A stretch of 64,000 nucleotides of DNA from contig AP025054.1 of NCBI GenBank assembly GCA_036186865.1, positions 21,741,318 through 21,805,317 of the forward strand, written 5' to 3'. The position numbers were made by a program, and so were the translations under genes. Source of the stretch: Eustoma russellianum. Its lineage: Eukaryota > Streptophyta > Magnoliopsida > Gentianales > Gentianaceae. Position 1 is the first letter of the stretch; each line of letters starts with the position of its first letter. Below, piece after piece: positions 1 through 11,988 of the stretch. The notes under the pieces were generated by a model. It was not told the origin of the DNA. It saw only the letters and a program-made list of their open reading frames with translations, and made no database searches.

Positions 1-1
1 G

Positions 2-3000
2 TTTTTAGATAGTGGATGTTCAAGGCATATGACGGACAACCCTAAACTACTCACCGAATTGGAACATATCGAGAATGGAGGAAATGTGACATTCGGTGAC
101 AACAACAAAGGACAAGTTGTTGGAAAAGGAACAATTGGGGACACTAACACATTTCAAATACAAAATGTGTTGTAGTAAGTGATCTTTCTTACAATTTATT
201 AAGTATTTATAAACTTGTAGATTGTGAATATAATGTTTCTTTTCTTCCCAATTCATGTGATATAATAAATGAAAAAGGAGAAATTGTATTAAAAGGAAAT
301 AGAGATGGTAACATTTACACTCTTACCTTAGATAACATGTTAGATGCTAAGGTTAAGTGTTTAATATCACATGACTTAGATGTGAATTTATGGCACAGAA
401 GATTAGGCCATATAGGAATTACAACCATTAAAAATTATCTAAAAAGAATTTAATTAGAAGAATGCCTAAGTTATACTTAGATAATTTTCAAATGTGTGAA
501 AACATGTGTTAAAGGAAAACACATTAAAGAAACATTAAAACCGAAACATGAAGTGAGTACTAGTCATGTACTAGAATTGCTTCACTTAGACTTATTTGGT
601 CTAAGTTGGACAAGAAGTCTACGTGGACAATACTATGTGTGTGTCATAGTAGATGATTACGCATGCTACACATGGACATTATTCTTAAAACACAAAGACG
701 ATGCTCCATTAGCAATCGAAACTCTTATCAAGCAACTCGAAAATATTCATGAAGAAAATGTTAAAAGAATTAGAAGTGATAGAGGTGGAGAATTTAAAAA
801 CAAAGATGTAGTAAAGTTTTGTGAATTTCATGGAATAAAAATGAATTCTCACCACCTAGAACACCACAACTCAATGGAGTTGTAGAACACAAAAATAGAA
901 CAATTGAAGAAGTTGCTAGAACAATGTTACGTGAAAATAAAGTACCAAATTTTTGTGGGCTGAAGCTGTAAGTTGTGCTTGTTATATAATAAATAGGCTT
1001 TCTATTAGAAACAAATTAAATAAAACACCTTATGAATTGTTAAATAATAGACAACCTAAGGTAGATTATCTTAGAGCTTTTGGTTGTAAGTGTTTTGTGT
1101 TGAAGACTAAGGATAATCTAGACAAGTTTGAACAAAAGTCTATTCAATACATACTTGTTGGTTATTCAACTAATTCAAGAGCATATAGGTGTTATATTCC
1201 TGCATCTAGAAAAATATATACATGTGAAATTCAATGAAAATGCATGCTTTGAAGTTAGTGATAAAACTCAACATAACAAGAAAATAATGTTGAAAATGTG
1301 TTTGATGATGATGATATATATAACAAGCACATGCATGAACTCTTAGATGAAATAAATGAAGAGATTTTGCAATTAGAAGATAATACAACTGATAATCCAA
1401 TTACTTACGATAATGTTCATACAAATGAAACATTTGAACAAGATGAGGGTGAACCTAGTCAAACTAGGAATTGGTGGCATCCTCAAGAATTAATAATTAG
1501 GGATCCAAGTGGTGGGGTTAGAACACGTAGAAACATAAGTCAACCTGAAGGACATAGTTTAATCTCACACTTAGAAACTAAGAATGTTAAAGAAGCCTTA
1601 GGTGATATATCTTGGATAGATGCCATGCATGAGGAATTGAATCACTTTGCAAGGAACAACGTGTGTGACTTAGTTCCTAAACCCGAAAATAAGTCTATAA
1701 AACGAAATGTGTGTTTAGGAATAAAATGGATGGACAAGGAAACATCACACGAAATAAGGCTAGGCTAGTCACACAAGGTTATAATCAACAAGAAGGAATA
1801 GATTATGAAGAAACTTTTGCACCCGTTGCACGACTAGAAGCAATTAGATTGTTACTTACTATTGCAAGTCTAAGCAACATCAAACTCTTCCAAATGGATG
1901 TCAAGAGTGTGTTCTTGAATGGATACATCCAAGAAGAGGTGTTTGTCAAACAACCCCCCGGATTCAAAGATCCAAAGAATCCTAACCATGTTTACAAGCT
2001 TAAGAAAGCTCTATATGGTTTGAAACAAGCTCCAAGAGCTTGGTATGATAGATTTGCAAACTTTTTTATTGAAAATAATTATCAAAGGAGAACCAAAGAC
2101 AACACATTATTCCTAAGAAGAAAAGATAATAATTTATTAATAGTTCAAATATACGTAGATGATATAATCTTTGGTTCAACCAACCCTACCTTAGTAAAAG
2201 ACTTTGAAGAGTGTATGAAGTCAGAATTTGAAATGTCAATGGTTGGAGAGTTGAATTACTTCTTAGGGCTCCAAATCAAACAAACCCCTCAAGGAATTCA
2301 CACTAGCCAACTTAAGTATGTCAATGATATGATTAAGAAGTTTGGCTTTGAAGAGTTGAAACCAATACCTACACCCATGAGTGTTAGCACCAAACTAGAT
2401 AAGGATGAAAATGGTAAACCTTTTGATGACGCACTATATAGGTCTATGATTGGGTCATTTTTATATTTAACTGCATCATGACCTGACATCATGTTTAGTA
2501 TGTGTATGTGTGCTAGGTTTCAATCTTGTCCTAAAGTCTCACATTACAATGCGGTGAAAAAGATCTTTAGATATCTTAAACACACACCTCACTTAGGACT
2601 TTGGTATGATAGAAATGCTAAGTTGGAATTATACGCATATAGTGATGCTGATTATGGTGGTTGCAAATTAGATAGAAAATCCACTAGTGGTACGTGTCAA
2701 TTCATAGGAACCAATTTGATCTCTTGGTTTTCTAAAAAGCAAGCTAGTGTAGCTCTTTCTACCACTGAAGCCGAGTATATAGCCTTGAGTTTATGCACTA
2801 CCCAAATACTTTGGCTTAAACAACAACTTAGTGATTTTGGCATTGAAATGAATAAGATTCCAATTTTCTGCGATAACACGAGTGCGATCAATCTTTCTCA
2901 GAATCTGGTACTTCATTCTAAGGCAAAACATATTGAGGTAAGATACCATTTTCTTCGAGATCATGTTCAAAATGGAGATATAACCATAGACCATGTAAGA

Positions 3001-3104
3001 ACTAATCCCCAAATAGCTGACATCTTCACCAAACCCTATAATTAAGCCAATTTTGAAAACTTACGAGCCAAGTTAGGTATGATGACTTACGAAACCATTG
3101 CATA
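2..3104 (+). pseudogene. Broken copia pol (protease-integrase-RT-RNase H) of element 1
   Basis: The protease active site FLDSGCSRHMT is encoded from base 2. GAG-pre-integrase (LWHRRLGHIG) is near 390-415, the integrase core is at about 560-880, and its C-terminal part (GCKCFVL) is near 1080. RT runs from about 1745 to 2480 with the catalytic YVDDIIFGST near 2153-2182, and RNase H (DADYGG, STTEAEY) from 2640 to 3040. Visible lesions are a frameshift/stop near 172, frameshifts near 434, 845 and 1240, a TGA in RT at 2479-2481 where relatives have arginine (CGA to TGA), and early stops after 3040. Several lesions look like C-to-T changes, as expected from decay of methylated DNA. No env-like frame follows RNase H. 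Confidence 0.88.
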
Positions 3105-3130
3105 ATTCTGTCTTTTGAAGGATTTGAAAA

Positions 3131-3435
3131 ATAAAGGGGGAGATAGAATAAGAACATGATTTTAGTTGGTAAGTCATGATTTGGACTTCAGTTGAATAAT
3201 ATGCTAAGTTTCAATTGGTATAAGTTTTGAAGCATACATTATGGGGGATGGTATAATTTGAGGGGGAGCACATGAACACATGAGATTTGAGAGTTTGAAA
3301 TCAATTCGTAAATGGTGAGGTTTTCAAGACAATACAATTGGTTTAAAATTAGAAGATTTATGATAAACAATTGGTAAAAAGTTGTGACATTAAAATCATG
3401 TTAGGTTATTTGAAAATCATCCAAAAGGGGGAGAA
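3131..3435 (+). other. Three polypurine-tract-like motifs before the 3' LTR
   Basis: Between RNase H and the LTR there are three purine runs with the core GGGGGAG, near 3135-3143, 3261-3270 and 3425-3435. The last one touches the LTR and is the likely plus-strand primer. The others are extra copies. The minus-strand SIRE element at 11989-21472 has the same arrangement. Confidence 0.65.
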
Positions 3436-3540
3436 TGTTGAGAAATATGTTTAGATAATTTTCAAAGTCATGATTTTAAGAGGTGAATGCATAAAAATCT
3501 CATACATGGTGTTATATGTGATTAAAATTTGAAAAAATTG

Positions 3541-3803
3541 ACATCGATCTATGAGGTTGTTGCACTTCGATCGATCGATCTACTTCAATCCCTAACATCA
3601 ATCGATCTATGTAAGACAGTGAAAGTTCAAGACCTTACAGTGAGACATCGATCTCTAAACCTGAGACACATCGATCGATCGATTAATGTATACATCAAAT
3701 CCTCACTTCGATTGATCGATGTAGGTCAGAGACAAACTCTGAAACTTACTGTGATACATCGATCTCTGAAGCTGAGGCACTTCGATTGATCGATGTCTAG
3801 GGT
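3541..3803 (+). repeat. Tandem repeat of about 104-111 bp, 2.4 copies, with GATC palindromes
   Basis: Units start at 3541, 3645 and 3756, each with ACATCGATCT. The first two carry a TCGATCGATC palindrome plus a second ATCGATC-containing block, and the third is cut short after one block (near 3785-3796). It lies in the U3 of the LTR, about 1.1-1.4 kb upstream of the TATA box, where enhancer repeats are common in LTR elements. An enhancer role is inference. Confidence 0.75.
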
Positions 3804-4905
3804 TTTTAGAAATATTTTTCTAAAATGTAATAAAGTGGTTGTTTTCATTTGTACATGTTTTATATATGTTCATTATGTTTATTATCATGTGATTTTGATA
3901 AATATAAATGTCTTGTGACTAATGTGCCTTGGAAGTTTCTACAACTTACCAAAAAGAGCAAAATTGGTATTTTGAGTTTTGTAGGAACATGATATGGTGG
4001 AAATGTTTCAAGGACATATTCTCATTATATTTATTATGACAAAGGTGGTATTATATTTATTTCTGACCATCGGAGTCATTTCTGGAGTTTCTCTCACCAG
4101 GGGTATTTTGATTATTTTACCCCTGAAGGTATTTATGGTATTTTCACTCAAGGAATCTCTTGAGTATATCCTTATCTTCATTCTGAAGTTGAGTTATTAT
4201 TATCTTGAATATTATACAGTGATTTTATAATATTTCTCTTACATGATGATTTTATTGACTATAGCGGGATATGTAAAGAGTTATGATGTCACAATCTATT
4301 TCTTTCTTGAAGAATCTCTTCTATATGTTATTGGAGTATATTTATCATCATATTTCAGAGACTTTAATATTGTTAAAGGTGTGGAAATGATCACAACATA
4401 CAAGAAAAAATATTGGGAATTTTGGTGTTACGTGTTGACATAATCTTGTCAACTATTATTTGTTGATTTCATCTTCAAAAATCTGAGTTGATATACATGT
4501 ATATATGTTCAAAAAAACGTTCATAAACAGTTGGAGATGATATGTTATTCATTTTATGACTTGGTGACAAGTGGATCAACCAAAAAGAAGCTAGTTAGCA
4601 AAAGTTGCCAACTAGGAAATGTTTGAATTTGTCAATTCTCACATGCCTATTCTCAAGCCAAGGAGTTGAGGGGATATTAGAGGAATATGCCATTCTATCT
4701 TATCCATATTATCTTAGTTTTGCAAAGAAATTCCACATCATTTGTGAAGCAAAAAATCGGCCAACATTATGTCTCCAAGGTGGACCAGTCATTTTGCTTG
4801 TTTTTGTCAAGTGTACGAAGCCAACCAATGATGTGAAGACACTTAAGCATTGATGATGAAAGTGATAACACATTGGAGGTCTTATCTCCAAGGCTCATTT
4901 CACAC

Positions 4906-4913
4906 TATAAATA
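4906..4913 (+). promoter_or_regulatory. LTR TATA box (TATAAATA)
   Basis: CACTATAAATAGGAGG is a good match to a plant core promoter, placed about 1.1 kb before the LTR end. Transcription would start about 30 bp downstream, defining R-U5 as roughly 4940-5991. Confidence 0.6.
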
Positions 4914-5991
4914 GGAGGCAATGGTGAAGAGGAAGAACACACTTGAAAGCATTAGTTGATTTGTCTAGATATCTTCTTCTTCTTGTCATTCTTGTTCCAT
5001 TCTTTGTAGCCAAGGTGTTCTTGTTGTATTTGTGGGAGAGCTACAAGCCTCTTGAGCTTCATTTGTAATATTGATTAGCCAATTCTATAAGGCTACATCA
5101 ATAGGTGGTAGAGGTGTTGCAACTAAGTGTTGCATAGAAGGTGTTCATCCAAGTCTTGAAAAGGGTTGGTGTATAACCTGAGGATCAAGCTTGCTTCTTG
5201 TTGTAAGTTGATTCATACCATAGTGAAATCCAAGGAAAGGTGTTCCTTGGGACTGGAGTAGGTCACATTGACCAAACCAGGATAAGTTCTTGGTGTTCTT
5301 ATCTTGTTTCTATATTTTTGCATTCTGCCCGTTTTTCATTGCAGTTTTACACAACTTCTCACGTTTTGAAACAATAGCTAAACACTTTCAAAATTTGTGA
5401 TTTTTGATGGAGTTATACTTCAGACTATTAGCTTTCATTTGAAACAAGAATCACTTGATTTGAGCAAAGGAAATTTAATCTTTCAGTAGTTGCAAGATAA
5501 CTGCTCCAATCTGGCTGCAATTTGACAAGTTTTGAGAAAACTTGAATTCTATTTTTAATTAAAAATTTTTTAAGGTTGCATTTTGGAATCATAAACTATA
5601 CATCCTAAGGAGTGATTTGACATAAAGTTCAACCTTTTTGGTTAAGTATTCAAAGAGAAACACGTTTTTCAATTTCAGTAACACTCTGTCCAATTCTGTC
5701 CAGATTGACCATCTGAATCTTTTTATTTGTTTGAAGGGTCAAACGATCTTGTTTTTGTCTGAATTTTGGACAGGGTCTTGTTAACATATTGAAGTTAAGT
5801 TCTGGAAATTTTCATAATTTGTGGAGTTGTGTACAAAGATTTTTGAATTTTTAAAAACGGGCTCTTAATCTGAGGTAGTCTCAGTTTCTGTTTTCAAAGG
5901 GGATTTTTATAAAGGGTAATAGTGTAATTTCTGCTAACCACTATTCACCTCCCCCCTCTAATGGTGTTTATTACAGGTGCACGGTCCAACA

Positions 5992-6997
5992 GTTCTTGAT
6001 TCATTTCTTGTAGCTAAGGTGTTTCATTTCTTGTTGTTGTTGAGCTAAATTATACACGCCTTTCTTGGTGATTTTGTAAGATTGATTAGCCAAGTTTATA
6101 AGGCTACATCAATAGGTGGTAAAAGTGTTGCAACCAAGAGTTGCATAGAGGTGTTCATCCAAGTCTTGAATAGGGTTGGTGTTTAACCCAAGGATCAAGT
6201 TTGATTCTTGTCGTATTTGTGTTTATACTAGTGAAATCCAAGAAAAGATGTTCATTGGGACTGGAGTAGGCCACATTGACTGAACCAGGATAAATATTTG
6301 GTGTTCTTGTCTTCTTTCTACTTTTTTGCTTTCTGCCCATTTTCACTGCCGGTTTCACGCAACTTCACACGTCTTGCAAAAATAGCAAAACACTTTCAAA
6401 ATTCTTAATTTTTGGTGGAGTTATATTTCAGACTGTTAGCTTTCATTTGCTACAAGATTCAGTTGGTTTGAGCAAATGAATGTTAGTCTTTCGGTCGTTG
6501 CAAGATAACTGCTCCATTCTGGCTGCAATCTGACCAGTCTCAAAGAAACTTGAATTTTAATTTCATCAAGAATAGTTTCAGGTCATGGCCTTTTGGAAAC
6601 TTAAACTAGACATCCTATGAAGCATTTTGACATAAAGATCATCCTTTTTGGTTAAGTAATTAAAGAGAAATACATTTTCAAAATTCAGCACTATTCTGTG
6701 CAATTCTGTCCAGATTGACCATCTGAATCTTTTTATTTGGTTGAAGCTCAAACGATCTTATTTTTGTCTCATTTTTGGACAAAGTCTACTCAAGAAATTG
6801 AAATTAATTGCTGGAAAGTTTTATAATTTTTGGAGTTGTGTATACTGAGTTTTGAATTTTTCAGAAACGGGTCTTGAATTGAGGAGGTCTCAGATTCTAT
6901 TTTCAAAGGAGATTTTAATCAAGGGTAGTAGTGTAATTTCCGCTAACCAGTATTCACCCCTCCCTAGCGATGTTTACTAAAGGTGTAAAGTCCAACA
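5992..6997 (+). repeat. Fragment (R-U5 side) of a second SIRE-family LTR
   Basis: It aligns base for base, with moderate divergence, to 4989-5991 of element 1's LTR; shared landmarks are AAGGCTACATCAATAGGTGG and the CCAACA end. It begins mid-LTR exactly where element 1 ends, so element 1 probably inserted into this older LTR, whose first part would lie left of the window. At 6998 the sequence passes directly into an older copia pol. Confidence 0.8.
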
Positions 6998-7908
6998 CGT
7001 TCCTACGTTATCTTCCAAGTTGTTATCACTGAGTCAAGTAACAAAGGCTCTCAATTGTGTTGTGCTTATGTATCCTAGCTTTTGTCTTTTGCAAGACATC
7101 CATGGAAGGTAGATCATTTAATGTGGCACTCAACAAGGAGGCCTCTACTATGTCGATGAGGTAACTCAACAAGATTACGCCATGCTTGCTCACAGTGTGG
7201 TTACTGAAAAATGTAGATGTGCCACCAACATCTAGGTCACCCATTCTATGAGTACTTAAAACTTAATTTCCAAGTCTTTTCACCGATAATAACCTCATCA
7301 TGCCTTGTGAAACTATATTCATGCACATCAGATTACATTTAAGCCAAATAATACCAGAGTCAATTCTGTTTTTTACCTAGTAGATATGACGTTTGGGGAC
7401 TCACACCTGTATCAAACTATAACCGTTTCAACATTTTGTCATATTTGTGGATGATTTTTTTCGAATGACTTGGATGTACTTGTTAAAAATAAATCACAAG
7501 TATCTGACAAGTTTATCGAGTTTATCCACATGGTTGATACACAATTTAAGAAAAATATTCAGATCCTTTGCTTCGAAAATAGAACGATGTAGCTGAATGA
7601 AAAAATTGAATACTGCTAGGAAAGACCTGAGCCATAATGTTTGAGGCTCGCATATCAAAATCTGACTATCCAAAAGGTGTCAATACTTTGACATACCTTC
7701 TAAATTGATTGACTAGTAAAATACTTGATCATAAAACTCCATTACAAACCCTAGCTACTCATACCACCATTCCATTAGTTTTGAGCTTACCACCTAGGAT
7801 ATTTTGTTTCTCTGTGAATGTTCACATTTCTAAAACCAAGCAGTCTAAACTTGATCCCAGTGCAGAAAAGTGTCATTGTTGGCTATGCAGCCCATCCAAA
7901 AGGGTATC
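6998..7908 (+). pseudogene. Decayed copia pol, first part (GAG-pre-integrase and integrase)
   Basis: Conceptual reading with many frame changes recovers copia features in order. These are the protease-to-integrase linker (text like YPSFCLLQDI near 7075-7102), GAG-pre-integrase (CHQHLGHPFYEYLK near 7215-7255), the integrase core (KFIEFIHMVDTQFKK near 7510-7555) and the HTTI/SKTKQSKLDP/GYAAHPKGY region up to 7908. It is older than its neighbours and serves as their target: the SIRE-family LTR lies on its left and the solo LTR at 7909. Its reading resumes at 11589. Confidence 0.8.
7904..7908 (+). repeat. Target site duplication GTATC (left)
   Basis: Identical to 11584-11588 on the other side of the solo LTR. 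Five base pairs is the usual size for LTR elements. Confidence 0.85.
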
Positions 7909-10900
7909 TGTTGTACCCAACAAAAATCGTATTGTACTTGAGACTCGTATGAAGTGGCGTAATAAAATGTTACTTCTTCCAAGTGCATGTTATTAAGTTT
8001 TATTACTTCTCTTTAATTATTTTTCCTTAAAGAGAATACTACAAGAAATAGTATAATACTCCAAATACGTATTATGAAGCATGTGAAATGATCATTTTGC
8101 CCCTCCAAGACTGAGAATTTCGGCCACAAGGTCCTTAAAGGACTCTAGAATATTCTTCCTTTTATAAGAAGACTAGCCGTAATGGTCTTCTTAAAAGAAA
8201 GCCTAAAATCCTACACAAGAAATTAAATATTATAAGAAATGGTATAATTATATAAGTATGTTTTATGAAATGTGTGAAATGACAAAAATACCCTCCCGAA
8301 CCCTCAAAGAATTTGGCCAACATGAGAAGGGGCTCTAGAAGACTCCTTACTTTTAGCATTTCTATTTAATTATTGAGATCACAACAAAATAAAATAAAAA
8401 GAGCCAAGCATGAGAGACCAAAAGAGGGTCAAATGCAAGACTCCAAGAAGTGCTTTCTTCTTTTAAGCACACATGGGATTCCTTGTCTCCTCCGTTTGAC
8501 CCATAACCGCCACCCCTCCCCTTTCTTCTACCCATGAAGCTTTCTTCAAATTAGCTAAGAGCTTCTCCTCCATCTCCAACATTCAACACTCTCAAGAGCT
8601 CATCCTATGCAAACCACCAAAGATTTATTGAACACTTAGGCTAGACCTCCTTCTCCATACGGCAAGCTAGCTAAGGAAGTTTCAAGAATCCATTCCATCT
8701 TCAAGCTCCAAGTCTCCTCTAGGTGAGTAATATCTTAGCTTCTAAAATGGATTCCATTTTTTTCTTAAATGTGAAGCTTACATTTTGATTGTTTCCCTCA
8801 CCAAAACCGTGGCCTTCACAAGGGCACTAGGTGAAGCTCCATCAAGCTACTAAGTGGTACCAAGCATTTGGTGGGTTGAACCTCTTGCAATCCTCATTTC
8901 AAACACCATTTTGGTAAGCTAATCTAGCTTCAAACTAGCTCCATTATGCCTTTAAATAGTAGCTAAACATTTACTTCCACCCCTCCCTCAAAACCGTATG
9001 TCATAGGGGGAAAGTTTGAGGAAACTCTACTGTATTTCAACCAAGGAACAAGCTAGAGAAACATCTAAGCTCAAAGAGGCAAGTACACTCTAAGCAACCT
9101 TGACTTATTTGTGAAGTGTATGCTTGAATGACTAGCCTTTCTAAGAAATGAATCTTAGTTGAAGATTCTAAGTTCAAAGCATGAGAAACTAGTTTCATGA
9201 GAGAAAGTGTTTGCATGTGGGTAATTCTCTCTATGGATGTGTTGCATGCTTAATGTAGACATGGTATGAGACATTCTTCTCACTATAGGGGGACGGTTTT
9301 AAGGGCTAGTAGGATGGAATACTAATTCTTGTGAAGAATAGACTTTATGAAGCAAAAGATGTATGAAAATGGTATGATTGAATGATCTACTAGATGGATA
9401 TGTTGTTCTCAAACTAAAATATGACATGAGACCTACTATGTGCAAGAAACGGGCTGTTATGATGGTTATTGGATGCATGAATTAGTTTTGCCAAAGATAG
9501 ACTTTATGAGGTGCAAAATGTGCAAAGATGGTGTGTGCTATGTGTAAAGTTTCAAGGCTGTTCTGGTGTGATTTATGTGTGGCTTAAAGACCATTACAAA
9601 ACTTGGAATGATTATGTTAAAATAGATGTTTAGTGGTTTGTAAGTCATACTAGAGAAATAATGCTAGTTGGTAAGCATTTGACAAGAAAATGTGATAAAA
9701 GGCAAAACTACTAGAGCTGAACAGTTTTAAGTGGTGCATTGTATGACCTGAAAATGACTAATTTTTGGTAGGATGCTAGACTTGTATGTTTATTAAATCT
9801 GTGAGTTGGAATTTTGGTAAAAGGACTTATGGTTTATCCTCAATAGAATTTTTAGTGACAACTGGTCACCACAGATTCTGCATGTACCTAGTTTTAGAAA
9901 AATAATTAAATGACCCCTCTAAACCTATGGGACTGCCTTGAAATTTTTATGGTAATTACCTAAGACATATATGAACCTGCCCATGTAAAGAAAGCAGTCT
10001 GAAACCACTGTTCTAAGGGGTAATAACTGAATGGAAGTTGGTGACACAAATCAGGAAAATAGGACAGCATGATGGCATGTATGGTGAGGCTTAAATCTTG
10101 TTTATTTGGACTTGTCTGTGATGTTTGGGCATGCGAATATTATTCCTTGGTGTGTTAAATATGTTTTCCAGGTGATGTCCCAAATTAAATAAGATTTCAT
10201 AGACTTGAAATTAAGGTAAAGTTGGGTACTGCACTGCTGGATTCAGCAGTACCCTTTTTCGTACTTCAATGATTTGAGGGTCGTAACTACCTCGAAATGT
10301 TACGAAATTTTTATGACATGTAGATAAAACTCCATTATGCATATGTGTGGCATAAGTTTATGAAAACAGGCTCCGAATTGATAATCATGAGGTCGCATGA
10401 ACAGGGAGTTAGTGCTGGAATATTTTTCCAACTTAAAGAACAAGACGGTATATGTGTTATGTGATACATTTAGTCATGAATTGCATATTGCACATCATGC
10501 ATTGCATTGTCTCCATTTACATGATTTATGAGACTGATTTTATGTCAAATAAATTACGAAAAGCTCTTTTAAAGAAAAGATTTCAGTTTTGAAAGAAAGA
10601 TTCCTATTGGTACCATAAATTTCTGGCCAGCACAACCCGCTCTAGATCCGGGGTTAATTGATCTGATGATAAGTATGACCATTCAGGCCCAGAGAGAATA
10701 GACCTGATTATGATAATTTATGACCGTTCAGGCCCAGAGAGAATAGACCTGATGACGATGATTTGATTGTATGACCGTTTTCAGATCCGGAAATAATAGA
10801 TCTGAAAGGAATGGTATGACCGCCTCAGATCCAGATATAATAGATCTGAACACTCTCTACTCCTCATTTTACGACGATGATGTTTTGAAAGAAAGAATGC

Positions 10901-11583
10901 ACGAATTTATCCTCATCTTATCATGCTGCATCACATATGCATATTCATACATGCTGCATTTAATGGCTAGTCGAATGCTAGGTGTATTGTTACTTAGGTT
11001 ACAACCTTATTATGTGCGGTCACTTAAGTTATGATTTTATTTGTCGCATAAGTTATGATCTTAATTTTTTTGGCCAATGGATTGAAGGACAGGTATGTGG
11101 AAAATCCAAATTCTTGGGATTTGGTTCTTGTGTTATACTTTCCATTTAATTCTTGGATTTATATGGTTTACTTGCTGGTGACTTTGTCACTCACTCCCTT
11201 ATTTTTCCTCCCAAAGCCTGTAGGAAACGTGGTAGAGTGGATTGATGACGAGCCTAGAGTTCCCTATTCGTAGACGTGCAAGAGGATGACAGCTTAAGGA
11301 CTTTCTTATGATGGGTTATGTTTTGATGAGCTTATGTTGGAGACTTTAATTTGGGACTTTCCTTTATTTCGCGGACATGGTTGTAAACCTAATGTTGGAT
11401 ATTCAGAATGTTTTATTTAAAAGTTTTTATTCTGTCCAAGTTTTGCTTACTTTCTGATTTGTAAGCATGGAAGTCCATACATTTTGTTATGGACTATGGC
11501 ATGTTATGCATTGACGCCTGGTACTCTCAGTAGTGAAGTACGGCGGGCGCACCGTACGCGGGCAAACCTGTGTGGGCGCTACA
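7909..11583 (+). mobile_element. Solo LTR, 3675 bp, Ty3/gypsy-like (H)
   Basis: It starts TGTTGTACCC, ends GGCGCTACA, and is flanked by a perfect GTATC duplication. It splits an integrase reading that resumes on the far side in the same register. No coding capacity, primer site, polypurine tract or internal LTR copy is seen, so this is one LTR left after recombination between the two LTRs. The terminal block, GTACGGCGGG(C/T)GCACCGT...GCGCTACA, is shared with the larger LTR ending at 37708. Size and ends suggest a Del/Tekay-type chromovirus, but without a pol domain this is tentative. Small open frames inside it show no protein similarity that I recognise. Confidence 0.85.
10641..10860 (+). 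repeat. Tandem repeat of 45-51 bp in the solo LTR, about 4-5 copies
   Basis: TATGACC starts recur at 10674, 10719, 10770 and 10815, with a diverged partial unit before 10674. Each unit holds an inverted pair, for example TCAGATC...GATCTGA in the last two units and TCAGG...CCTGA in the first two, so every unit can form a short stem-loop. Confidence 0.75.
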
Positions 11584-11988
11584 GTATCGGTGTTACAACC
11601 CTATCACACGCCGTATCCATGTCAATGTGGATTACGCATTCTTAGAACCTGAGTGCTTCTTTATCCACCAGCCTAGTGTTCAGCAGAAGAGCGTCAGTGA
11701 ATCATTAGACTAGTTGAACAACGTAAGTTTTCTAGAGACTGTCCAACACAAGAAGGTAAATGGAGCCACTGAGTCTATCTCATAAAACGTAAACAAGGTC
11801 AACGACACAGTCTCCATAACCGGCTAGCATTCTTCGTTTGATGTCCAACAAAAGGTAAGTGATTCTGATAAAACTTCCGTGAGATTAATAATATTAGTGT
11901 TGGTGCTACTAATGAAGAGAGATCTGATGAACAGCGGATGTATATCTTACACCAGGGAGGAATTGAGGGGTACCACCTATACGATAAT
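11584..11988 (+). pseudogene. Decayed copia pol, second part (integrase C-terminus and linker)
   Basis: This continues the gene split at 7908. After the GTATC duplication the reading resumes as CYNPITRRIHVNVDYAFLE, a typical copia integrase C-terminal segment, then degenerates into a stop-rich linker. It is cut off at 11988 by the minus-strand SIRE element; I found no continuation after 21472. Confidence 0.75.

Larger units (their letters stand above)
1..5991 (+). mobile_element. Ty1/copia retrotransposon, SIRE-type, 3' portion (element 1)
   Basis: The window opens inside the protease of a copia element that runs on + to the end of its 3' LTR at 5991. Domain order is protease, GAG-pre-integrase, integrase, reverse transcriptase, RNase H, which is Ty1/copia order. 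RNase H text such as STSGTCQFIG and VALSTTEAEYIALS resembles the SIRE/Maximus lineage. The 5' LTR and gag lie left of the window. All frames are interrupted by stops and frameshifts, so it cannot be autonomous. It lies against another LTR of its family (5992-6997), consistent with insertion into that LTR; its target duplication would then be gttct just after 5991, which cannot be tested without the left flank. Confidence 0.9.
3436..5991 (+). repeat. 3' LTR of element 1 (2556 bp, TG...CA)
   Basis: It starts TGTTGAGAAATATG directly after the polypurine tract and ends GGTCCAACA. The end is confirmed by the second family copy, which ends the same way at 6997. It is long for a copia LTR. A TATA box at 4906-4913 divides it into about 1.47 kb of U3 and about 1.1 kb of R-U5. 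U3 holds a GATC-rich tandem repeat (3541-3803). Confidence 0.85.

Noticed and set aside
10771..11273. Two short open frames in the solo LTR
   Set aside because: They lie in tandem repeats and AT-rich LTR sequence, and have no recognisable domain.
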